Source: Synechococcus sp. AG-686-F08 (GTDB lineage Bacteria > Cyanobacteriota > Cyanobacteriia > PCC-6307 > Cyanobiaceae). Taken from it: DNA of 64,000 bases. A model generated the notes under the pieces. It saw only the letters and a program-made list of their open reading frames with translations. It was not told the origin of the DNA and made no database searches. Of the stretch, positions 1-9,807 are shown in pieces; positions within the stretch are counted from its first letter, which is position 1; every line of letters starts with the position of its first letter. Made by a program: the position numbers and the translations under genes. The stretch spans positions 1-64,000 of the forward strand of contig QCVQ01000004.1 of assembly GCA_003210315.1 (NCBI GenBank). The letters are read 5' to 3'.

Positions 1-67
1 CGCCTTCACAGCCCCACCACACAGATTGATTGCAACCCCATTCACCGTTGGCCAAACTCCACACGCT

Positions 68-1813
68 TCAATCGATCAGATCAATCAAGCTGAAGACTTC
101 GATCGGATCTGGCCAACCTTTAACCGCATGAGAACCCAGCGCCTCCACCCTGACGTTCTCGCTCAAGAGGTCCAAAACCTCTCGGCTAATCAAAATTGAA
201 TGCTGAGGGAAAAGACGGGTCAGAGACTCAAGCCTGCTCGCCACATTGACGCTCCCACCAATCACCGTGTACTCGAGCCGCTGACTAGAGCCAAGATTCC
301 CTGCGACAACATCGCCGCAATGAATACCGATGCCGTGGCGTAAGGGTTCCTGCCCCTCCTCTGCCAGCTCCTTATTGAGTTGATGGAGATTGCGTTGCAT
401 GGCGAGAGCTGTGCGCACAGCAGCCAAGGCCTCCTCCCGATCCCCGCGATGTTGTGGAACACCAAATTCCGCCATCACTGAATCACCAATGAACTTGTCC
501 AAAAGCCCCTGCTCAGCCAAGACAGGTGCTGCCATCACTTCGAAATAGCGGTTCAAGAGCGTGAATAAATGTTCAGGCTCCATAGCGCTACTGCGCGCTG
601 TGAAACCAATCAAGTCGGTGAACAACACCACACAACGCACCCGTTGTCCTCCCAACTGTGTCCAAACGTCAGCACCGGAGCGCAGCATGTTGCGCATGAG
701 GTTCGGAGACACCCTTCGCGACAAAACAGAATGAAGGAAGCGCCGCTGAAAAGTCTCCACCCGAAACTGCTCCGTCGCGAGAAGACTTCCCCCCACCACT
801 GGCACCAGCAGGAACGCAGCACCCGGTAACCAGATCCCCGAACACCAGGCAGCCACGGTGATCCCTAGCGACAAGAGGGCAAGTACAGCAATGCTTGTCA
901 CTGTTTTTAGAGCCGTGGGTGAGGCTGCGATTCGCCAATGGCAGAGCAACAACCATGCGGCAGATATCGCCACCAAGGTGCCCAGGGCAAGATGACGAAA
1001 TCCACGACCGCTAAGGAGACCAGCAATAGCTGATCCAAGAACCTCAGAACCACTCTGTTGACCAAAGGGCGTCTCCAGCTGATCGCCAAGAGATAGTGCC
1101 GTCGCACCGACAATCACGATGCGATCGCGCCATTGCGCTTCCGGCACCGTTTCGACACTCCAGGCTGGAATCATCGGGATGTGACCCCTTGGCCCCAAGA
1201 AATCAATGCCTCTCTCCTCGATTGGCACTGGCACCCCGGTGGCGACATGGGCCAGGGGTGCTGGGTGAGGCAATGGGAAGTGTCGCAACATCGCATCGAG
1301 TCGACGCGAGCCAGGAATCCCTTTCACCACTCCAAAGGAATTCAGCGAGAGCTGAGACAAACCGATGGGATACGACCGTTCTTGAGGCAGCCGCAACTCA
1401 GCTTGCTCAAACCCGTCGAGCTCTTGATGGATATAGGACGCACTGAGGTAAACCTTTTCTTTCCAGGGCTTCAGCAGCTCGCGAAACGTCTGATCATCCG
1501 CGGGGCCAAAGGCACTTGGTCCCGCAAAAACGATGTTGAACACCACGCTCTTGGCCCCCTTGCGCAGAGCCTCGCGTGCAAGGGTCGCTTGGACAGCTCT
1601 AGGCCAAGGCCAGGGGCCGAAATCAGCCAACTCAGCATCGAGGGATGCCTCATCGATTCCAAGCAGCACCAAATTCTCTGGAGGAGTTAAAGGCCCACGC
1701 CACCGGAACAAAATTTGTCGTGCCATGGCATCGGCACGCCCCAGCCATGGCGCCAGCAGCAAAGGGAGCACAAGCCCCAGACGCCAAGCGACTGGAACCA
1801 CATAACCACGCAT
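68..1813 (-). CDS. CHASE2-domain class III adenylate/guanylate cyclase (ORF track start 1873; MRGYVV start at 1813 plausible)
   Basis: N-terminal CHASE2-like region (LGIDEASLDAE...WPWPR...VIVGATALSLGDQLETPFG), transmembrane stretch, cyclase domain VLFTDLIGFTARS / LDKFIGDSVMAEFG / LEYTVIGGSVNVASRLES. Confidence 0.92.
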   Translation of the reverse strand: MRGYVVPVAWRLGLVLPLLLAPWLGRADAMARQILFRWRGPLTPPENLVLLGIDEASLDAELADFGPWPWPRAVQATLAREALRKGAKSVVFNIVFAGPSAFGPADDQTFRELLKPWKEKVYLSASYIHQELDGFEQAELRLPQERSYPIGLSQLSLNSFGVVKGIPGSRRLDAMLRHFPLPHPAPLAHVATGVPVPIEERGIDFLGPRGHIPMIPAWSVETVPEAQWRDRIVIVGATALSLGDQLETPFGQQSGSEVLGSAIAGLLSGRGFRHLALGTLVAISAAWLLLCHWRIAASPTALKTVTSIAVLALLSLGITVAAWCSGIWLPGAAFLLVPVVGGSLLATEQFRVETFQRRFLHSVLSRRVSPNLMRNMLRSGADVWTQLGGQRVRCVVLFTDLIGFTARSSAMEPEHLFTLLNRYFEVMAAPVLAEQGLLDKFIGDSVMAEFGVPQHRGDREEALAAVRTALAMQRNLHQLNKELAEEGQEPLRHGIGIHCGDVVAGNLGSSQRLEYTVIGGSVNVASRLESLTRLFPQHSILISREVLDLLSENVRVEALGSHAVKGWPDPIEVFSLIDLID

Positions 1814-1899
1814 GGTCTTGGTCACAGGAAAGGAGACAGCACGCTCAACAACAAATGCTCCCTGAAAAAGCAACGCTTATTAGTCATCCACCAATCGCT

Positions 1900-2574
1900 T
1901 CATGAACGGTCCAAGGCTTTAACACCAAGTTCGCGTTCGATGTCTTGCAACGTATCCATTGGAGTGGCAAAGCCATTAATCAATCGGCTTTTTGTCAAGC
2001 GACGAGAAGCTTCAGCTTCCTGGATTTTCACTGGTGATGACCAAGTAATCGTTGGCTGATTGAGCTCCACAAGCAACTGCTCTCCGCTCTGCAACGTGTA
2101 GGACTCCCCACTCGTTGTGGCGACCTTCACCTCACCTTCCCAGCTGAACACCTTGAGTTTGTCGTCATCTAACTCAATGAAAACCGTTGTTCCCTGAATT
2201 GATGCCGTCGCAAGTCGGGTTTGAATCGTGAATGGCTGCCGATTTTTGAGCCCAGGCTGGATCCAACCGATCAGTGCCCCTCTCTGCAACTTCACAGTGG
2301 AATTCTTGAGTTGCAGAAGTGCATTCCCTCCCATCCTGAATTGACGCCCCGTACTGAGCTTGATCTGCATACGCCCTGGTTTAGAGGTGCGTAGCACCGT
2401 GTTATTAACGAGATCCTGACCTGATCGAGCATTCACTTCCTTTCTTCCGGGAAGCTTTACGAAAGCCGGACCATTCGGCACATCGACAACTGTCGGTTGC
2501 TTTGCCAACGCTGAAGGTGCTGCATGCAGCATGACGCCAACCAGAGCAGCGGTAGCGATCAATCTCATTTGCAA
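1900..2574 (-). CDS. Secreted FecR-domain protein
   Basis: Signal peptide MRLIATAALVGVMLHAAPSALA; FecR-like core (GRMQIKLSTGRQFRMGGNALLQL...TIQTRLATASIQGTTVFIEL...VFSWEGEVKV); 26 bp upstream of the cyclase ORF on the same strand. Confidence 0.8.
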   Translation of the reverse strand: MQMRLIATAALVGVMLHAAPSALAKQPTVVDVPNGPAFVKLPGRKEVNARSGQDLVNNTVLRTSKPGRMQIKLSTGRQFRMGGNALLQLKNSTVKLQRGALIGWIQPGLKNRQPFTIQTRLATASIQGTTVFIELDDDKLKVFSWEGEVKVATTSGESYTLQSGEQLLVELNQPTITWSSPVKIQEAEASRRLTKSRLINGFATPMDTLQDIERELGVKALDRS

Positions 2575-2819
2575 TGGTCAGTGGAACCGTATTGAGAGGT
2601 TGGCAACATTCACTGCTTTTGGCCAGCACAACAACCACTGATGGGAATCATGTCAATTCATAGAAATCAATTTCGTCATGGGGATTGAATTGTTCGTCCG
2701 TAGACGTGAAAGCAACTAGAACATCACGGTGGCCTGGGACATGACGGTGCGGGATGGAGCTAGGAAGGAGGCGCCATCCTTTTGACGAACCCTGATGTGG
2801 TGGAGCTGCTGAATCAACC

Positions 2820-3935
2820 ATGAGCAAAGAGCAAGTGTTGATCCTCGGTGGTGGACTCATGGGCCTCGCGATAGCCCATCAGCTCGCCCGACGCGGCCAA
2901 TCCGTTGCTGTTCTGAGCCGGCGACGCAACGAGGCCGCTGGCTTCGTGGCGGCAGGAATGCTTGCCCCCCATGCCGAAGGATTGAGTGGCAATCTCCTGC
3001 GCCTCGGCCAACTCAGCCTGGAACGGATTCCCCGCTGGGTTGCCCAGATTGAGGCCGATAGTGGACTGCCCTGCGGGCTTCGCACCACAGGGATTGTGGT
3101 GCCCTTCAAGAATGAACAGGAAAGAGATCAATATCCAACCGCCGCCTATGGAGAAGCACTAGATCGTCAAAAACTTGAGCAACTCCTACCTGGTATCGCG
3201 CCGGCCTGGACGGCCGGCCTCCTGTTCGCGCAAGACGGGCAAATCGACAATCGCCGCCAACTGATGCGCGCCCTAGAGAGTGCCTGCGTCGATCGAGGTG
3301 TGCACTTCCAAGAGGGCGTAGAAGTTCTAGAACTTCTTAAACAAGACGGGAAATTAACAGGGGTTCGAACCCGCGATTCAGAAGGCATGCTTTCGACTTT
3401 GGAGTGCCATCGCGCAGTCCTCTGCAGTGGCGCCTGGAGTGCGCAGCTGCTTCCTGAATTGCCGGTGTTTCCAGTGAAGGGACAGATGGTGTCGCTGCAG
3501 ACCCCACGAGGCGCGCTCAGACATGTGATTTTCGGCCCAGGCACCTACATGGTCCCCAGGGAAGATGGTCTGGTGGTTGTAGGCGCCACCTCAGAACCAG
3601 AGGCTGGATTCAATGAGGGGCTAACACCCCAAGGGCAACAAAGCCTGAACCAAGGCATCGCCTCCCTGCTACCCGACGCTGTGAATTGGCCACCAATGGA
3701 GCGATGGTGGGGATTTCGTCCCTGCACGCCGGACGAGGGACCACTGCTTGGGGAGAGCTCTATCAAGGGCCTATGGCTGGCCTGCGGCCACCATCGCAAT
3801 GGAGTGCTCCTGGCTGCGATCAGTGCTGAGCTGCTCGCCGGAGTGGTTCTCAAAACTCCGCTTCCAGGGTCAGAACAAGAACTCCTGGAAGCCTTCAATT
3901 GGAAGCGCTTTTCAGCCGAGAGTCAAATCATGTGA
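2820..3935 (+). CDS. thiO: FAD-dependent glycine oxidase / D-amino acid oxidase family (ThiO-like)
   Basis: N-terminal GGGLMGLAIAHQLARRG, VVVGATSEPEAGF and C-terminal GLWLACGHHRNGVLLA typical of ThiO. Confidence 0.85.
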   Translation: MSKEQVLILGGGLMGLAIAHQLARRGQSVAVLSRRRNEAAGFVAAGMLAPHAEGLSGNLLRLGQLSLERIPRWVAQIEADSGLPCGLRTTGIVVPFKNEQERDQYPTAAYGEALDRQKLEQLLPGIAPAWTAGLLFAQDGQIDNRRQLMRALESACVDRGVHFQEGVEVLELLKQDGKLTGVRTRDSEGMLSTLECHRAVLCSGAWSAQLLPELPVFPVKGQMVSLQTPRGALRHVIFGPGTYMVPREDGLVVVGATSEPEAGFNEGLTPQGQQSLNQGIASLLPDAVNWPPMERWWGFRPCTPDEGPLLGESSIKGLWLACGHHRNGVLLAAISAELLAGVVLKTPLPGSEQELLEAFNWKRFSAESQIM

Positions 3936-3951
3936 TGCAGGTCACATGATT
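3926..3951. promoter_or_regulatory. Perfect CRP-type palindrome AATCATGTGA-TGCAGG-TCACATGATT
   Basis: 10-bp perfect inverted repeat with 6-bp spacer containing TGTGA-N6-TCACA; overlaps the thiO stop and lies about 82 bp upstream of the GTG at 4020. Confidence 0.7.
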
Positions 3952-4019
3952 GATTGATCAACGCATCAATTAGCACTGATTTATATCAAAGAGTAGAGGC
4001 AATATCGGACCGATGGTGA

Positions 4020-6485
4020 GTGAGTTCGAGAGCAAATGCTCCACTCAACACCTACACCATGAATTTCATTGCAAGGGCCTTCAACCGCAACATAGGCTCC
4101 CAACCTTCCGTTGTAAGCATCGCCGTTGATGCACAAAATGTTGTCACCAGCAACAACAACGATCGCGTCGATATCCGTGCTGGTGCATTTAATCGTGGGG
4201 GCTACGCCGAAGCGACCGGACTCAACAATTCCACTGTTTCCACCCTGGCTGGAGACGATGCAGTGCGCATTCAGGCCAATGCCCGTGGTCTCAGCACCAA
4301 TGCCTGGGCAATGCGCAACAGCACTCTGAATGTGGGCAACGGCAACGACAAGGTGGATCTGCGTGCATCGACCCAAGCAGGAGCCTTTGATCCCGCCTAT
4401 GGCGCTGAGGGCAGCACCATTCTCTTAGGAAATGGTCAAGACAATCTGCGCATCAACGCCAGCGCCCGCGGCAATACGACCGACACGATCGCCGCCTACG
4501 GCACGGTGAACTCTCAGACCAACACTGGCGCAGACAATGACCGCGTTGAGATCGGCGCTAGCGCCGTAAATCGACGTGGCATTTCAGAAGCCGCTGCACT
4601 CGACAGTTCCTCGCTGGAGACAGAGGGTGGTGACGACCTCGTGCGGATTAAAACAGGGGCTTATGGCAAAGAAACACAGGCCTGGGGCATGCGAGACAGC
4701 GAAGCCAACACTGGATCCGGCCAAGACAGCCTGCGCATCAACGCAGAAGCTCGTGGCAACACCACCGGCACCATTGCGGCATACGGCGCACTCAACTCAC
4801 TGACCAATACGGGCGCTGACAACGACCGCATCGACATTCGCGCCACCGCATCGAACCGCGCTGGCACCGCCGAGGCCGTTGGCCTCGACGCCTCTGATCT
4901 AACCACCGAAGGAGGTGATGACCGGATTCGCATTCAGGCCAATGCAAGCGGCCAATACACCTATGCCTGGGCCATGCGCGACAGCTTTCTCGATGCGGGC
5001 AGTGGAAGTAACTTCATCGATCTCCGTGCATCAACCCTTGCCTTCGGCGTTGATCCTGCCTACGGCGTTGACAGCAGCTCCATCGTTTCGGGCAATGATC
5101 AAGACAACCTGCGCATCAATGCCAACGCCCGCGGCAACACCACCGGCACCATTGCCGCCTACGGGGCAGTGAACGCACAAATCGACCTCGGCGGTGCAGA
5201 CAACAAGCTTGAAATTGACGCCAAAGCCACCAACCGCCAAGGCACAGCCCAAGCTGTGGGCCTTGATGCCTCCACAGCCACAACTGGCTCTGGTGACGAC
5301 GTCGTTCGTGTCCGTGCCTATGCCAACGGAGGCAACCAAGTGGTCTGGGCGATGCGAAACAGCACTTTGGATGTAGGAGCAGGAGATGACAAAATTGATA
5401 TCAACGGCAATGCCCTGGAAAGCAACATCCGGACCGGTGATGGCTTTGACACCATCAAAATCTCAGGGCTCGAAACCGATCAACTCCAGATTGATTCCGG
5501 AGCCGACGATGACGTTCTTAAGGTCGATGGCGGCACCAGGATCTCGTTTATCTCGGGAGATGGCTCCGACCAGCTGCAACTGACACGCAATTACTACACC
5601 AGCTTGATCCAAGCGAGCAAAGTCAACGAGGAGATGAGCCAGGGCGATCAGCTGATGGTGAAGGAGGCCACCATCAAAGACCAAAACCAGGTTTTCAATG
5701 AGCCACTGCCGTTTGCAGAATCACAGTTGAACCTTCGTAATGCTCTGAAATTTGAAGATTTCACGACCGGCGAAGGAGGAGACAGCTTCAACGTTGATGA
5801 CATCCTGCGCAGCTATGGAGTAGGCCTCAAGCGTCAATCAATCTTTGCCGATGGCTTCTTGAGCTTCCAGCAGAACGGCAACGACAGCGTCTTGCTCTTC
5901 GATGCTGATGGTGCCGTTCAGCAAACCAAAAGCAATATGGCGCTGGTTGTATTTAAAGATGTGGAGGCCTCAGCGTTCAGCACAGACAACCTGGATTCAA
6001 GGCTCGTCAACCAAGACGACTTCAATCTGAATCTGGAACAACAGCAAACCGCAATACCAGCAGTTGCAGTCGCTGCGCCTATCGAAAACGAAGCATTCGA
6101 ACCGGCACTCAAAGGACAACTGATTACGGAGTTCGAGACCGACCCGATCACTGGAGTCGTAGCAGGTCAAGCTCTGGCAAAAGGCACAGTGCAACCTGCA
6201 CCTGAGCCTTTCAATCTCTCATCAACCAATGCACAAAGTCTGGCGATGGGAGCAAGGCAGCCTCTAGCCAACACTCCTCTCGACCCGGCGAGCACAGGGC
6301 TTGAGTCAGCGGTGACCTTCTCCCCACTGCCTGAACTGGAGGCAGGCTCATCGCTGAGCACTCCCGCTCTGGGAGCCTCGACCGTCAGCTTCAATCCATT
6401 CTCAGCGAGTCCATCCAGCTCCGGGGCAATGACAAGCCCGGCTTTGAGCCTCGACGTGACTCAAGCTCCTGCAGACCTTGTCTGA
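4020..6485 (+). CDS. Large repetitive acidic protein, probable beta-solenoid surface/secreted protein (GTG start 4020 or ATG 4059)
   Basis: Four super-repeats built from about 32-aa units (NDRxDIRA..NRxGxAEAxGLD; GDDxVRIxANAxG..AWAMRxS; RASxxxFxVDPAYG; DNLRINAxARGNTTGTIAAYG), GxGDDxIDI-like motifs, low-complexity C-terminus. Confidence 0.8.
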   Translation: MSSRANAPLNTYTMNFIARAFNRNIGSQPSVVSIAVDAQNVVTSNNNDRVDIRAGAFNRGGYAEATGLNNSTVSTLAGDDAVRIQANARGLSTNAWAMRNSTLNVGNGNDKVDLRASTQAGAFDPAYGAEGSTILLGNGQDNLRINASARGNTTDTIAAYGTVNSQTNTGADNDRVEIGASAVNRRGISEAAALDSSSLETEGGDDLVRIKTGAYGKETQAWGMRDSEANTGSGQDSLRINAEARGNTTGTIAAYGALNSLTNTGADNDRIDIRATASNRAGTAEAVGLDASDLTTEGGDDRIRIQANASGQYTYAWAMRDSFLDAGSGSNFIDLRASTLAFGVDPAYGVDSSSIVSGNDQDNLRINANARGNTTGTIAAYGAVNAQIDLGGADNKLEIDAKATNRQGTAQAVGLDASTATTGSGDDVVRVRAYANGGNQVVWAMRNSTLDVGAGDDKIDINGNALESNIRTGDGFDTIKISGLETDQLQIDSGADDDVLKVDGGTRISFISGDGSDQLQLTRNYYTSLIQASKVNEEMSQGDQLMVKEATIKDQNQVFNEPLPFAESQLNLRNALKFEDFTTGEGGDSFNVDDILRSYGVGLKRQSIFADGFLSFQQNGNDSVLLFDADGAVQQTKSNMALVVFKDVEASAFSTDNLDSRLVNQDDFNLNLEQQQTAIPAVAVAAPIENEAFEPALKGQLITEFETDPITGVVAGQALAKGTVQPAPEPFNLSSTNAQSLAMGARQPLANTPLDPASTGLESAVTFSPLPELEAGSSLSTPALGASTVSFNPFSASPSSSGAMTSPALSLDVTQAPADLV

Positions 6486-6510
6486 ACAACTCAGCAACTC
6501 GCGCCAAAAC

Positions 6511-6541
6511 GCCCCATCCTGTTAACGCAAGGTGGGGCTTT
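6511..6541 (+). terminator. Rho-independent terminator downstream of the repeat protein
   Basis: GCCCCATCCT gttaacgca AGGTGGGGC followed by TTTC. Confidence 0.6.
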
Positions 6542-6767
6542 CATCGTTGCCACTGACTGAACCAACCACAACAAAGATCAAGCAACTGTGAGTCATGGAA
6601 CCTCAGTTCAGGGGCATAACGCACGCAGGAAGCAGTAAACGATCGGTCCCCTACGCACAAACCTTGATCAAAAGGGGGAGGAAGTCGATCAGCTCTCCCA
6701 ACGCTTCCATGGCATCTTGAACAAACACCAGTCAGATTGATTCCAGCAGATTGATCAAGAGGTCACG

Positions 6768-8087
6768 GTGTACGAAAAGGTCTTAAAGAACCCAGAAAAT
6801 TTTGACTTCGAGGTTCAGCAGCTGGGCGAACCAACCCATCCCAACCCGAGCGATCAAGAGTTTTTCGTCAACGAAGAGGAGAGAATTGCCTTTTCCAGCC
6901 AGATCAAAAATCTAAAAAACCAGTTTCACAGCTGCGAAGAACTCCCAAGCTTTGAAAAAGCAGGCGCACGTAAAACTCTTTTCCATAACCCCAAAAATAC
7001 TAAAGCCGCACTCATCACATGCGGAGGGCTTTGCCCTGGGCTAAACAATGTAATCAAAAGCCTGGTAACTGTTTTAGAAAAGGATTATAAAGTCAGAGAT
7101 ATTATTGGAATTCGCTATGGCTATAAGGGGCTCGCAAAGTCTTCCAACCTTGAGCCCATTCAACTCAATTCTGAGGCTGTCGATCAGATCCACAAACAAG
7201 GAGGCACGATCCTTGGATCATCTCGAGGAAACCAAAACCCTCAGGAGATGGTGGATGTACTCCAAGAGAAAGGCATCAACCTGTTGTTCTGCATTGGTGG
7301 CGACGGAACACTCAAAGGCGCCAAGGCAATCGCCGATGCAGCAAACAATAGAAACGCAAAGATAAGCGTCGTCGGGATACCCAAGACAATTGACAATGAT
7401 CTTGGCTTTGTGGAAAAAACTTTTGGCTTTGAAACCTCAGTACAAATTGCATCCGAAATTATTTCTTGCGCTCACAATGAAGCCGAAGGTGCCGAGAATG
7501 GGATTGGAATTGTTAAATTGATGGGTAGGGATTCTGGCTTTATTGCAGCGACAGCATCACTTGCAAACTCAGTGGTTGATTTCTGCCTGATCCCCGAACT
7601 ACCCTTTCATCTAGATGGACCTGACGGGCTATGTGTAGCGGTCCACAACAGCCTCAAACGCCATAAGCACGCTGTCATTGTTGTCGCAGAAGGAGCAGGA
7701 CAAGAACTCTTCGAAAACACGAACCAACGCATCGACCAATCAGGCAATATCTTAAAAGATGATATTGGTGAGCATCTAAAATCAGAACTTTCAGATTACT
7801 TCAAACAGAATGACATTTCGATAAGCATCAAATATTTAGACCCCAGCTATCACATTCGTAGCGTAGCCGCGAATGCCTCTGATGCCGTGTTCTGCCACCT
7901 TCTAGCTGAATACGCAGTCCATGCAGGTATGGCTGGAAAAACGAATCTGGCCATTGGTTATTGGAACAATTTCTTTACTCATGTGCCTATTGCTCTGGCT
8001 ACTGAAGAACGTCGGATGGTGAGTCTCAATGGAGCTCTATGGAGAGGAGTGCTAAGCGCTACCCAGCAGGAAGCCATCAGGAACTAA
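6768..8087 (+). CDS. pfkA: ATP-dependent 6-phosphofructokinase, plant-like clade
   Basis: GGLCPGLNNVI, GGDGTLKGA, GIPKTIDNDLGFVEKTFGF, HNEAEGAENGIGIVKLMGRDSGFIA, AVIVVAEGAGQELF. Confidence 0.92.
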   Translation: MYEKVLKNPENFDFEVQQLGEPTHPNPSDQEFFVNEEERIAFSSQIKNLKNQFHSCEELPSFEKAGARKTLFHNPKNTKAALITCGGLCPGLNNVIKSLVTVLEKDYKVRDIIGIRYGYKGLAKSSNLEPIQLNSEAVDQIHKQGGTILGSSRGNQNPQEMVDVLQEKGINLLFCIGGDGTLKGAKAIADAANNRNAKISVVGIPKTIDNDLGFVEKTFGFETSVQIASEIISCAHNEAEGAENGIGIVKLMGRDSGFIAATASLANSVVDFCLIPELPFHLDGPDGLCVAVHNSLKRHKHAVIVVAEGAGQELFENTNQRIDQSGNILKDDIGEHLKSELSDYFKQNDISISIKYLDPSYHIRSVAANASDAVFCHLLAEYAVHAGMAGKTNLAIGYWNNFFTHVPIALATEERRMVSLNGALWRGVLSATQQEAIRN

Positions 8088-8145
8088 AGCAAACCTTGAC
8101 CCACACAAAGGCAACCAAAAAACATCATTACAAGGAGCACTAACT

Positions 8146-9624
8146 ATGTCCTTTCTCTACCCGTGGGCACTCACCATTGCAGCGTTGATCATTAGCCTGC
8201 TCCTAAACCGTGGTTGCTGGCGGCTGAAACTTCCGCCAATACCCTGGCGTCTGCCTTGGATCCTCTTGCTGCTGTGGGCACTGGAGCAATCCATTCAAAG
8301 ACTGGAAATACCCATCACATCGGGAATCAATTTCAGCATTTGCAACCAAGTCATCGCATCCATCGCGATCAGCCGGGTCTTGATTTGGCTGCTCCTAGAG
8401 CTGATGCCCAGGTTTCGCATCTTGCCGAACAGTCCCCGGATTCTCAGAGACACACTCTTTATTCTCTGCAGCGGAATCCTGATAGTCCTAAGCCTGCAGC
8501 AGCATTCACGCATTGATCTTGTTGGCCTGATCACCACATCAGCCGTTCTCACTGCCGTCCTTGGCTTGGCCGCCCAGGACCCCCTCAAAGATCTGATTGG
8601 GGGCCTAAGTCTGCAGGTCGAAAAGGTGATCCGTGAAGGCGACTGGGTTGAAATTGATAATCAAATTGGAAGGGTGGAGTCAATTAGCTGGCGAGACACA
8701 GAGCTCCGCTGTCGCAACGGATCTCGACTCGTTCTCCCGCATTCATCCATGAGCTCCCACTCGATTAGAAATTTCACAAGTTTTGGAGCATTTGGAAACA
8801 AACTATTGATCGGACTGGACTACAGCATTCCACCTCATCAAGCAAAAGCTTTGATGCAGAAGATCTCAAAAAACCATCCATCAATCCTAAACAATCCAAA
8901 AACAATTATCCGCATTCATGAATTCGAAGAAAGCACAATCGTATACGAATGGGTTATTTGGCATGAAAGCTTCAGCGATCGATTGGCAATTCGAGGTGAT
9001 CTTCAAGAGCAGCTGTGGTATTCGCTCAAAAGAGTGGGGCTTAGCTTTCCCTTCCCTGTAAGAGATGTCCGCATGCAGGAGGAGCCATCTGCGAAGGACA
9101 AAGCCCAAGAAAGAAGAGATAAGTCACAAAGTCGGATTTTTAATCTCCTCGAAAAGAATGAGCTCTTTTCCGCTCTATCGAAAAGTCAGCTGCTCAACAT
9201 ACTCAGCTTAAGCGAAACCCATGATTACGCAGAAGGGGAGATCATTGTGGCTGAAGGTGATCCTGGCGAGTCTCTCTTTATGCTTCTTGACGGGCAAGTT
9301 GCGATCCGAAAGAAGAATATTCTCACTGGTGAAGTCAACGTTGCCAAGCTCAATAGCGGAGAAATCTTTGGCGAGATGACCTTATTCATTGGCGCTCCCC
9401 GCAGTGCCACAGCGAGAAGCTCAACTACCGTGGAAGTTCTTGAAGTTCATCGCAGCGCCATAGCAGAACTTATGGAGAACGAGCCAGTATTGCTGGAGCG
9501 ATTTGGGCAAATGATTAGCCGTCGACAGACGCAGCTAGAGAGCCTGCAAATAGTCCAAACACAGACCTCTGGAAGGGATATCATTGACCGCATGAAAACA
9601 CTATTTACTAATATTCTGGCCTAA
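8146..9624 (+). CDS. MscS-family channel with C-terminal cyclic nucleotide-binding domain
   Basis: MscS core LVGLITTSAVLTAVLGLAAQDPLKDLIGGLSLQVEKVIREGDWVEI; cNMP cassette GEIFGEMTLFIGAPRSATARS. Confidence 0.92.
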   Translation: MSFLYPWALTIAALIISLLLNRGCWRLKLPPIPWRLPWILLLLWALEQSIQRLEIPITSGINFSICNQVIASIAISRVLIWLLLELMPRFRILPNSPRILRDTLFILCSGILIVLSLQQHSRIDLVGLITTSAVLTAVLGLAAQDPLKDLIGGLSLQVEKVIREGDWVEIDNQIGRVESISWRDTELRCRNGSRLVLPHSSMSSHSIRNFTSFGAFGNKLLIGLDYSIPPHQAKALMQKISKNHPSILNNPKTIIRIHEFEESTIVYEWVIWHESFSDRLAIRGDLQEQLWYSLKRVGLSFPFPVRDVRMQEEPSAKDKAQERRDKSQSRIFNLLEKNELFSALSKSQLLNILSLSETHDYAEGEIIVAEGDPGESLFMLLDGQVAIRKKNILTGEVNVAKLNSGEIFGEMTLFIGAPRSATARSSTTVEVLEVHRSAIAELMENEPVLLERFGQMISRRQTQLESLQIVQTQTSGRDIIDRMKTLFTNILA

Positions 9625-9807
9625 CGACAATTCAACAGAAGCGCCGCATTATTGACACGATTAGCACACCTCAGGATTGCCTCGAAAACGCAGTATTAAA
9701 AACCAAACTTCTATCAATGTCATGGCAATCCGACGATCGACCTGAGCCATACATTAATTTATTCGGACGACTTTTCCTGCCGCACGGCTTAACTGTCACA
9801 CCCATAT

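Noticed and set aside
3361-3372. GGGTTCGAACCC, a tRNA T-loop-like motif
   Set aside because: Lies inside the thiO coding frame with no acceptor, D or anticodon arms around it.
4130-5560. Periodic repeats that could suggest a CRISPR or satellite array
   Set aside because: Repeats are imperfect, in frame and explained by repeated protein units; no spacers.
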